Assembly (NCBI GenBank): GCA_045535815.1
Contig: JAZSMJ010000002.1
Location: 1 to 38,591 of the forward strand
From: JAZSMJ01 sp045535815
Lineage (GTDB): Bacteria; Bacillota; Clostridia; Oscillospirales; CAG-272
Direction: 5' to 3'
DNA length: 38,591 nt
A program made the translations under genes and the position numbers. The notes under the pieces were generated by a model that did no database searches, was not told where the DNA came from, and saw only the letters and a program-made list of their open reading frames with translations. This document shows, one piece after another, positions 1 through 5,415 of this stretch (position 1 is the stretch's first letter; each line of letters starts with the position of its first letter).

Positions 1-442
1 TATAATATGAGCCACCGTCGCTGTTATAAATTTCCGTGCCGAGTTCTACGATTTCCTTTTGATACTTTGTTTTGTCAATATCAAAGTATATAGACATAAG
101 CATTTCCTTGACTTCGATGTTATTGGGGAGCTTGTGATACGCCTCCTGCCAAATCGGTAAAGTTCCCGAAATACCACCGTTGCGATAGATTTCGGCTGCT
201 CTTGCCTCATATTCTTCATAAAGCTTTCTTTCATCGATTTGCTCCGCACCAAGAAGCTCGTCAACGGTAATTCCGAAGAAACGTGCAAGTTCGGGTAAAA
301 GTTCAATGTCGGGATATGTGCTTGAATTTTCCCATTTGCTCACTGCTTGAAATGAAACATTCAGATATTGCGCTAATTTTTCTTGGGATATTTTTTTCTC
401 CTTGCGAAGACTTTTCAGTTTTTCTCCTAAATTGATATTCAT
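1..442 (-). CDS. XRE-family HTH transcriptional regulator (3' end outside window)
   Basis: The reading frame starts at an ATG at 442 (minus strand) and is still open at base 1, so about 147 residues are present and the C-terminus is missing. The first 60 residues form a classic Cro/C1-type helix-turn-helix: an N-terminal LGEKLKSLRKEKKISQEKLA, then a recognition helix region with VSFQAVSKWEN, then YPDIELLPELARFFGITVDELLG. This is the usual signature of small DNA-binding repressors that sense a ligand or partner through the C-terminal part. Downstream of the HTH the protein is acidic and helical, with no domain I recognise. A strong ribosome binding site, AAAGGAG, lies 8 bases before the ATG. 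The promoter upstream overlaps an inverted repeat, which would fit autorepression (inference). Confidence 0.85.
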   Translation of the reverse strand, partial: MNINLGEKLKSLRKEKKISQEKLAQYLNVSFQAVSKWENSSTYPDIELLPELARFFGITVDELLGAEQIDERKLYEEYEARAAEIYRNGGISGTLPIWQEAYHKLPNNIEVKEMLMSIYFDIDKTKYQKEIVELGTEIYNSDGGSYY

Positions 443-483
443 ATAAAAATTCTCCTTTGGGTTTTTATTGTAGCTACGCTTAT

Positions 484-512
484 ATTATACAGAATTTTGT
501 TTTAAAAAACAA
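484..512 (-). promoter_or_regulatory. Sigma-A-type promoter of the XRE gene, with overlapping inverted repeat
   Basis: On the minus strand a TTGTTT -35 box (507-512) and a perfect TATAAT -10 box (484-489) are separated by 17 bases. The -35 box and spacer form a near-palindrome, TTGTTTT against AAAACAA, a plausible operator for the regulator itself. Confidence 0.6.
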
Positions 513-637
513 TAACTTAATATTTGAGTTTTAGTTGAGAGGTTCAACCAAATCGGGAAGAAAAATACGTCGGTTTGCATTCTACGGTGTAGCAAGCATA
601 GCAACCGTGGCTACGCACAATTGCCAATACGCAGCCT

Positions 638-764
638 AAGGCTCCCTACGGGAGGGAGCGAAGCTGACTGAGGGAGAGTGCGTTACGGTAACATCAGTAC
701 ATATTCAAACTCACGCGGGCTCCTTCCACCACTTCGTGGTCCCCCTTCCTACCGGAGGAAGGCT
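638..764. repeat. Palindromic repeat element of about 125 bp
   Basis: The stretch starts with GGCTCCC/GGGAGGGAGC and ends with CCTTCC/GGAGGAAGGC, two hairpins facing each other, with inner motifs GACTGAGGGAG and CCACTTCGTGG. The ends are imperfect inverted copies of each other. Elements of this pattern (CTCCC hairpin, then GACTGAGGGAG) are scattered between genes in Oscillospiraceae and relatives (recalled knowledge). No protein-coding potential was recognised in it. Confidence 0.6.
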
Positions 765-793
765 TTTTATCACCTTCCGGAAGATAGCAAAAA

Positions 794-823
794 GCACTTG
801 TGGAAAATTCTTGCCACAAGTGC
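794..823. repeat. Hairpin, 10-bp perfect stem
   Basis: GCACTTGTGG (794-803) pairs with CCACAAGTGC (814-823) around a 10-base loop. It is followed on the plus strand by CTTTACG, so it is a poor terminator. It lies in a 487-base gap (443-929) in which I see no gene. Confidence 0.5.
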
Positions 824-866
824 CTTTACGTTATTTTGTCATTTGAAATGTTATCTTCAATTAAGA

Positions 867-914
867 CATACGAAGCACTGCTTTTGTGGGCACAAAAGCG
901 AAGCCTCGCGTATG
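867..914. repeat. Nested hairpin / cruciform-like palindrome
   Basis: An inner 9-bp stem (GCTTTTGTG at 880-888 with CACAAAAGC at 891-899, 2-base loop) is enclosed by an outer 6-bp pair (CATACG at 867-872 with CGTATG at 909-914). It lies just past the stop codon of the acetyltransferase gene but has no T-tract, so its use as a terminator is doubtful. Confidence 0.5.
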
Positions 915-929
915 GGGGAATAAAAGCAC

Positions 930-1844
930 TTATAGCAGTTTACTAAACTTAATTTTTGAATTTTGCTCATAAATGTGATATCCAGAATTGGAATAACAAT
1001 TTATAGCTGCAATATTTTCTTTATCGGTTTGAATATTAATCGTATTAAATCCGAGCCCCTTAACATATTGCTCCGCATAATTTAGCGCAAAAGATCCAAT
1101 CCCTTGGCGTTGGAAATCTTTTGCAACAAATAACATAGATACCCATGCCATATCTGTATTCAGCAATCCATTAATTTTCATGTAAGCGATAGGCATCGCA
1201 CCCTTGCAAACTAAAAAATGCTTTTCATCCGGATCTTCGACAGAAAGAATTTCCCCCCATTCGCTTAGAGATATATTTCCGGAATTCAAAATATCTTTGT
1301 TTTGAGCAAATAGAATTGTTACAAAATATGCCTCGTTTTTTGTTGCCGGGATAATAGTTAACGAGGTTGGAATGTCTAATTCATACATGATATCACCGTC
1401 ATTTATGAAATTATTAAACGATTCAAATGGCTTTTCTAAAAAATATAATGACATTTGAAGGTTGCGACTTGGAATGTTGTCGGGCTTGACATAACACCGA
1501 AGTGTTGTTGCTCCCATTTCAGATAAGTGATTTGTCACCGCGTGAATCATTTGTTTTGCTATTCCTCTTCTTCTGTATTCCGGAATTACAAACAAGTCAC
1601 CATAATACCAAAGATGAGGATTGTTTTCATTTTTCACGCAATGAATTCTGCCGATGACTTGATTTTTTGCAGTGGTGGCAATTACCCCAAAGCAATCGTT
1701 GCTATTGACAAGTTCGTCGAAGATATACTGTCTCGATCGGTTTGTAAACTGTGGGTTTAATGCTTTCCATTGATTTTGAGCAATTTGTTCCACATGTTCG
1801 TTTGTTAAGAATTTGCTGATTTGAATTGTAATGATTTCTTTCAT
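930..1844 (-). CDS. GNAT-family N-acetyltransferase with two GNAT domains
   Basis: 304 residues. The protein is a tandem of two Gcn5-related acetyltransferase modules. The N-terminal one has an acetyl-CoA-binding motif A around residues 83-100 (DLFVIPEYRRRGIAKQMI). The C-terminal one has a second copy around 237-290 (MLFVAKDFQRQGIGSFAL, then the IAAINCYSNSGY motif B). The second module keeps the better Q/RxxGxG/A signature, so it may be the catalytic one. The substrate cannot be told from sequence. The ATG at 1844 is preceded by AGAAAGAGG. The upstream DNA carries a consensus promoter, a 16-codon leader peptide and an intrinsic terminator ending just before this ribosome binding site. Such an arrangement is typical of resistance genes induced by ribosome-targeting antibiotics. 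A role in drug or toxin acetylation is therefore an inference. Confidence 0.85.
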   Translation of the reverse strand: MKEIITIQISKFLTNEHVEQIAQNQWKALNPQFTNRSRQYIFDELVNSNDCFGVIATTAKNQVIGRIHCVKNENNPHLWYYGDLFVIPEYRRRGIAKQMIHAVTNHLSEMGATTLRCYVKPDNIPSRNLQMSLYFLEKPFESFNNFINDGDIMYELDIPTSLTIIPATKNEAYFVTILFAQNKDILNSGNISLSEWGEILSVEDPDEKHFLVCKGAMPIAYMKINGLLNTDMAWVSMLFVAKDFQRQGIGSFALNYAEQYVKGLGFNTINIQTDKENIAAINCYSNSGYHIYEQNSKIKFSKLL

Positions 1845-1860
1845 TTTGTTACCTCTTTCT

Positions 1861-1897
1861 TAAAAAATAAAATGCTCTCGATAAAATCAAGAGCATT
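1861..1897 (-). terminator. Intrinsic terminator / attenuator in the leader of the acetyltransferase gene
   Basis: On the minus strand an 11-bp stem (AATGCTCTTGA, positions 1897-1887, with TCGAGAGCATT, 1881-1871, one G-U pair) closes a 5-base loop and is followed at once by TTATTTTTTA. It lies between the leader peptide stop (1921) and the ribosome binding site of the acetyltransferase, so it can only work as an attenuator. Confidence 0.8.
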
Positions 1898-1920
1898 AAG
1901 TCAAGACGTAACAATATAAG

Positions 1921-1971
1921 TTAGTTTGCGGACAAAACGGCAATTGATTTTATCAGTGTTAAGGTTGTCAT
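1921..1971 (-). CDS. 16-residue leader peptide upstream of the acetyltransferase
   Basis: A very strong ribosome binding site (AAAGGAGGTGG) is followed after a short spacer by an ATG at 1971 and a 16-codon frame, MTTLTLIKSIAVLSAN, ending in TAA at 1921. The frame sits between a consensus promoter and an intrinsic terminator, about 77 bases before the acetyltransferase start. The DNA of codons 6-10 (1944-1954) is exactly complementary, over 11 bases, to the top of the terminator hairpin (1880-1890). The start region GGACAAAA is complementary to TTTTGTCC inside the same peptide gene. Placement, signal strength and alternative pairing all point to a regulatory leader peptide rather than a functional protein. 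Translation has not been shown. Confidence 0.7.
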   Translation of the reverse strand: MTTLTLIKSIAVLSAN

Positions 1972-2008
1972 TTTGTCCACCTCCTTTAAGTATCAATTTT
2001 GTACTTTT

Positions 2009-2037
2009 ATTATAGTACAATATTTTCAATAAGTCAA
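2009..2037 (-). promoter_or_regulatory. Consensus sigma-A promoter of the leader peptide / acetyltransferase unit
   Basis: Minus strand: TTGACT (2032-2037), a 17-base spacer, and TATAAT (2009-2014). Transcription would start near 2002, giving a leader of about 155 bases before the acetyltransferase ATG. Confidence 0.75.
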
Positions 2038-2075
2038 CATCTAATATATCAACTATTAGTTGTTATAAGAAAAGC

Positions 2076-2107
2076 TTGGCGCTCCTGCTTTATCGCAGGG
2101 GCGCCAA
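2076..2107 (-). terminator. Terminator of the TPM-domain gene
   Basis: A 13-bp stem with one mismatch (TTGGCGC..CCTGC against GCAGG..GCGCCAA), 6-base loop, followed on the minus strand by GCTTTTCTTAT. It ends 12 bases past the TPM gene stop and lies ahead of the acetyltransferase promoter. Confidence 0.65.
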
Positions 2108-2119
2108 TGAGGGCTCTTT

Positions 2120-2947
2120 TTATCTGTATCTGTTTTGATTGTTTCTGCTTTGAGACGGGCGCTGTGTCTGCACGGGACGCTGCTGTGTCTGTGCCGGGCG
2201 AGCTTGAGGCTGCTGCGGTCTTTGTGCACTTCTGCGCTGTGCATTTATCCTTGCCGCCTGGTAGCGCTTTCTTCTGACGTATGCAAGTATCAGAACTATA
2301 GCAAGTATCAAAAGGAAGAGCACGACAATAATGGTCAAAAGCACCTTCAAAAACTTGCCGACGTAATCGAGACCGGTCTGCACTATCTCCTCGGAAACGC
2401 TGCCCTGAGAGCCGGACTCCGACTGCGTTATCTTGCTCTCGTCAATATTGTAGGCGTTTTTAAGCTTAAGGTATACCGATGAGAAGAACTTCAGAACTCC
2501 TGCATCGTAATTCTTGTTTGCAAAGTCGGGCTCAAGATAATCGTCAAGCATTGTGCGAAGAGAGCTTGAGGTAATATCCTCGTCAAGACCGTTGCCCTGA
2601 GTCAGCCAATAGTCCTCGTCGGATATTGAAAGCACTAAAAGCATACCGTTGTTCTTTTTCTTATCTCCGATCTTCCACTCCTCAAAGAGCTGACGTGAAA
2701 AATCTTCAATGCTCTCGCCTGCAAGGCTGTCAAGCGTAACTATGACCACCTGAGAGCCGCACGCCTTTTTGAGAATTGCGTTTTTCGCAAGTATCTCAGA
2801 CTCGGTCTGATCCGAAATAACGTTTGCGCTGTCGTATATGTAAAAATCATCGGTCGGCTTCGGTACGGTTATTGCCGACACGGGCAAAACGGTCAGGATC
2901 AGAAGCAGGACCGATATTGCAATAAGTAAAGCTTTGTTACGAATCAT
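2120..2947 (-). CDS. TPM-domain membrane-anchored protein (YgcG/TPM_phosphatase family)
   Basis: 275 residues. An N-terminal signal sequence (hydrophobic residues 5-25, ending LPVSA) leads to an extracytoplasmic TPM domain at about 30-170. Visible family motifs are YDSANVIS near the start, GSQVVIVTL, the SIEDFSRQLFEEWKIGDKK segment, then NGMLLVLSISDEDYWLTQG. A single membrane helix follows (about 200-222, LLTIIVVLFLLILAIVLILAY). The last 50 residues are a cytoplasmic tail very rich in Arg, Gln and Pro with repeats of the RPxQ type. TPM proteins have been linked to photosystem repair in plants and are of unsettled function in bacteria. The opposite strand is open over part of the tail because of its low complexity. 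The gene has its own promoter and terminator. Confidence 0.85.
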   Translation of the reverse strand: MIRNKALLIAISVLLLILTVLPVSAITVPKPTDDFYIYDSANVISDQTESEILAKNAILKKACGSQVVIVTLDSLAGESIEDFSRQLFEEWKIGDKKKNNGMLLVLSISDEDYWLTQGNGLDEDITSSSLRTMLDDYLEPDFANKNYDAGVLKFFSSVYLKLKNAYNIDESKITQSESGSQGSVSEEIVQTGLDYVGKFLKVLLTIIVVLFLLILAIVLILAYVRRKRYQAARINAQRRSAQRPQQPQARPAQTQQRPVQTQRPSQSRNNQNRYR

Positions 2948-2982
2948 TTTATATAAATACCTCTTTTTTCAGTACTTATATG

Positions 2983-3011
2983 ATTATACAACAAAAAAAC
3001 GCTAATCTCAA
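2983..3011 (-). promoter_or_regulatory. Promoter of the TPM-domain gene
   Basis: Minus strand TTGAGA (3006-3011), 17-base spacer, TATAAT (2983-2988), about 36 bases before the ATG at 2947. Confidence 0.65.
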
Positions 3012-3115
3012 CAGTTTTTTTCAAATTTATAAAAAAGTTTCAATATGCTATCAAGGGTATTGGGCATAATTGACTGCAAAAATCAGATTTTAGCGGGCTC
3101 GAATGATAAAAGCAG

Positions 3116-3145
3116 TTGACAAAAGAGGTGAAAATGTGGTATCAT
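3116..3145 (+). promoter_or_regulatory. Promoter of the minD-like/mgsA-like unit
   Basis: Perfect TTGACA (3116-3121), 18-base spacer, TATCAT (3140-3145), about 46 bases before the ATG at 3192. Confidence 0.6.
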
Positions 3146-3191
3146 TAAATGGAGTAAGAATAGATATTTTCAAGCGAAGGAAGATGCGGGA

Positions 3192-3983
3192 ATGGGAAAA
3201 ATAATAATGATAACCTCCTGCAAGGGCGGAGTCGGAAAAACCACCGTTGCGGCTAATCTCGCAAGTGTTCTTGCGCAAAACGGCAGCCGTGTCACCGTGG
3301 TAGACTGTGACTTCAGTATGAGATGTCTTGATCTCGTTATGGGGGCGCAGGACAGAGTGGTTTTTGACTTTTCGGATCTGCTTACCGATAAGAAAACGCT
3401 CGATGAGGTATACGTTTGCGGATTTGAGAGCGAAAATCTCAGATTTATAGCCGCACCGTATGATATCGACGCCGATATTGATCCCGAGACCTTCAGAAAA
3501 AAGGTAGAGCTTATAGCAGAGGATGCAGATATAGTGTTGCTTGACACCCCCGGCAGCAGAGCGGACGTGATGTTTTCTCTTGCGGCAGGAGTTGCCGATG
3601 CTGCGCTTGTTGTGGCAACGCATCAGAGTGCATCGATAAGAGCGGCGGAGCGCACTGCGCTGGAGATATCGGATATGGGCTGCAAGGACTGCTCTCTTTT
3701 GATCAACAATTTTGATTTTAACGCCGTCAGCAGAGGAACTCTTCCCGGTATAATAGAAATGATAGACAGAACTGCTATCCGTCTTATCGGAGCTATTCCG
3801 TACGATCAAAGGATAGGAGAGCTTCAGGAAAAAGGATGGCTTATCGGAAGTGAAGATGCAAGGGATATGAACAGATCGAATGCGGCAATGGCATTTGGCA
3901 ACATATCAAAAAGGCTGATGGGCAAAAACGTCCGTCTATTTGACGGCTTTAGGGGCATAAAAAGACACTTATTTTTGAAATAG
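3192..3983 (+). CDS. minD: MinD-type septum-site/ParA-family ATPase
   Basis: 263 residues. The deviant Walker A motif CKGGVGKTT is at residues 10-18, with both the signature lysine (K11) and the P-loop lysine (K16). It is followed by TVVDCDFSMRCLDLVMG and VVFDFSDLL, which match the MinD pattern better than ParA or Mrp. The switch region reads VLLDTPGSRA where classical MinD has DSPAG, so the protein is divergent. The C-terminus (RLFDGFRGIKRHLFLK) is short, basic and hydrophobic, and could be the membrane-binding amphipathic helix of MinD. Known MinD proteins dimerise on the membrane with ATP and position the division site through MinC. No minC or minE is next to it here; a methylglyoxal-synthase-like gene follows after 47 bases. 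The ATG at 3192 has GAAGGAAG upstream. Confidence 0.8.
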   Translation: MGKIIMITSCKGGVGKTTVAANLASVLAQNGSRVTVVDCDFSMRCLDLVMGAQDRVVFDFSDLLTDKKTLDEVYVCGFESENLRFIAAPYDIDADIDPETFRKKVELIAEDADIVLLDTPGSRADVMFSLAAGVADAALVVATHQSASIRAAERTALEISDMGCKDCSLLINNFDFNAVSRGTLPGIIEMIDRTAIRLIGAIPYDQRIGELQEKGWLIGSEDARDMNRSNAAMAFGNISKRLMGKNVRLFDGFRGIKRHLFLK

Positions 3984-4030
3984 ACAAGGGGTTTCCCTTA
4001 AATTAAGAAAAAACAGGAGGAATATTTCAA

Positions 4031-4468
4031 ATGGTAATAGCGTTGATGGCAGATGATAAGAAGAAAGAGCTTATGGCTCAGTTTTGTATTGCTTACTGCG
4101 GAATATTGAGTAAGCATCATATCAGCGCCACCGGAACAACGGCAAAGTACGTCTCGGATGCAACCGGGCTTGAGATAGATACTCTTCTTTCGGGAGATCA
4201 CGGAGGCTCACAGCAGATAGCGTCCAGAGTTTCCTATGATGAAATTGACCTTCTTATAATGTTCAGAGATGCAAATCCGCAGACTGCATTTACCGAAACG
4301 GATAATAACATACTTCGTCTGTGCGATATCCATAACGTTCCGCTGGCAACCAATATCGCCTCTGCGGAGATACTCGTCCGTGCTCTTGAGAGGGGAGACC
4401 TCGACTGGCGAGAGATAATAAATCCCACCTCGGATTACAACAAAAGAAAGAAATCAATGTTCAACTAA
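4031..4468 (+). CDS. Methylglyoxal synthase-like protein, catalytic residues replaced
   Basis: 145 residues, full length for the MgsA family (E. coli 152). The fold motifs are clear: ATGTTAKYVSDATG at 33-46, LLSGDHGGSQQI at 52-63, LATNIASAEILV at 105-116. Aligned without gaps to E. coli MgsA (recalled sequence), the phosphate-binding residues K12, T34, T36, T37, S54 and G55 and the acids D9 and D80 are kept. However, the catalytic base D71 is S60, H98 is F87, D101 is T90 and H19 is D8. A normal synthase converts dihydroxyacetone phosphate to methylglyoxal; this protein probably cannot. It may instead bind a phosphorylated ligand (inference). It follows the MinD-like gene, has a good CAGGAGG site, and ends at a strong terminator. 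In other clostridia genuine mgsA often sits beside minCDE and rodA. Confidence 0.8.
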   Translation: MVIALMADDKKKELMAQFCIAYCGILSKHHISATGTTAKYVSDATGLEIDTLLSGDHGGSQQIASRVSYDEIDLLIMFRDANPQTAFTETDNNILRLCDIHNVPLATNIASAEILVRALERGDLDWREIINPTSDYNKRKKSMFN

Positions 4469-4476
4469 ACGAAAAA

Positions 4477-4502
4477 AACGGTTCTCGCATGCGAGAACCG
4501 TT
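4477..4502. terminator. Bidirectional terminator between the mgsA-like gene and pyrE
   Basis: A perfect 26-base palindrome (core GGTTCTCGCATGCGAGAACC) flanked by A-tract on the left and TTCTTTTAT on the right. It can stop both converging transcripts. Confidence 0.8.
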
Positions 4503-4505
4503 CTT

Positions 4506-5165
4506 TTATTCTGAAATGCAGTAGGTATCAAAGTAGCGCTTCATGCGCTCGTCTGTATCTTTATCAAGGTTATCCGAGATATATTCCATAACGTCACGAA
4601 CGGTAACGATGGAATGAAGGGTGATGCCGAATTCCTCGTAAAGCTCCTGAGCGGCAGTCTTACCGCCAACTCCCTTTTCCATACGGTTGACCGAAACTAT
4701 CATATCCTTAACCGAAACGTCAGCGCAGGCACGGAGCTGAGGCAGAGTCTCTCTTACTGCAGTACCTGCAGTAATAACGTCCTCAACGATAAGTATACGT
4801 GAGCCGTCCTTCGGCTTTGTTCCGACCATATTGCCGCCCTCGCCGTGATCCTTTACCTCCTTGCGGTTGAAGCAGTAGGGTATATCCTCACCGTAATCGT
4901 TCCAAAGCGAAGCGGAAGCGGCGGAAACAAGCGGAATTCCCTTGTAAGCAGGGCCGAACATTATGTCGATATTTTCACAGCCTATATCGGAAACGATACA
5001 GTCGGCATAGTGCTTTCCAAGCTCCGAGAGCTGTCTGCCTGTACGGTAGTTACCCGTGTTTACAAAGTAGGGGGTGTTGCGTCCGCTCTTCGTTATAAAA
5101 TCGCCGAACATAAGAACTCCGCACGAGACCATAAATTCAATAAATTTTTCTTTGTTTGCATTCAT
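4506..5165 (-). CDS. pyrE: Orotate phosphoribosyltransferase
   Basis: 219 residues, normal family length. PyrE joins orotate and PRPP to give orotidine 5'-phosphate in de novo pyrimidine synthesis, as a dimer in the cytosol. The PRPP-binding motif ILIVEDVITAGTAVRE is at residues 124-139 and the flexible catalytic loop KDHGEGG at 105-111. FGDFITKSGRNTPYFVNTG near residue 20 is the typical orotate-site segment. The gene stands alone, facing the mgsA-like gene across a shared terminator, with no other pyrimidine gene nearby. The ATG at 5165 has GAGAGG upstream. The leader is only about 30 bases long, too short for a PyrR-type attenuator. Confidence 0.93.
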   Translation of the reverse strand: MNANKEKFIEFMVSCGVLMFGDFITKSGRNTPYFVNTGNYRTGRQLSELGKHYADCIVSDIGCENIDIMFGPAYKGIPLVSAASASLWNDYGEDIPYCFNRKEVKDHGEGGNMVGTKPKDGSRILIVEDVITAGTAVRETLPQLRACADVSVKDMIVSVNRMEKGVGGKTAAQELYEEFGITLHSIVTVRDVMEYISDNLDKDTDERMKRYFDTYCISE

Positions 5166-5198
5166 GTTAAAAACCTCTCATAGCCTGTATTTTTAATA

Positions 5199-5227
5199 AT
5201 TATACCACAAAGTAAAATTTTTATCAA
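5199..5227 (-). promoter_or_regulatory. Promoter of pyrE
   Basis: Minus strand TTGATA (5222-5227), 17-base spacer, TATAAT (5199-5204), about 34 bases before the pyrE start. Confidence 0.65.
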
Positions 5228-5348
5228 CCAAAAAAATATACTATACGGCACAAAGCCGTTAAAAATCCGAAGAAATTATCGGGAAATTTTATCATTTGCG
5301 AAAAAACCGCCTACTACCCCTTAAAGATACATAAAAACACAGCCATGC

Positions 5349-5383
5349 TTCGACTGAGCTTGTCCGACAGTTTGGTATATAAT
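5349..5383 (+). promoter_or_regulatory. Candidate spoIIE promoter with 0A-box-like site
   Basis: A perfect TATAAT (5378-5383) lies 33 bases before the GTG start. No good -35 box is present at normal spacing. Upstream lies TTCGACT (5349-5355), one base off the reverse complement of the Spo0A box TGTCGAA. In Bacillus subtilis spoIIE is a Spo0A-activated promoter with unusual spacing, so a similar control is plausible but unproven here. Confidence 0.35.
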
Positions 5384-5415
5384 ATTTTCACCAAATAAAA
5401 GGACGGTACAAAGAA

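Noticed and set aside
678..923. An 81-codon plus-strand frame in the gap after the XRE gene
   Set aside because: It covers the palindromic repeat elements, has no start signal, and has no protein features.
1861..2008. T-box or metabolite riboswitch in the acetyltransferase leader
   Set aside because: No T-box sequence (GGTGG-type) or known aptamer was seen, and a leader peptide with a very strong ribosome site explains the region better.
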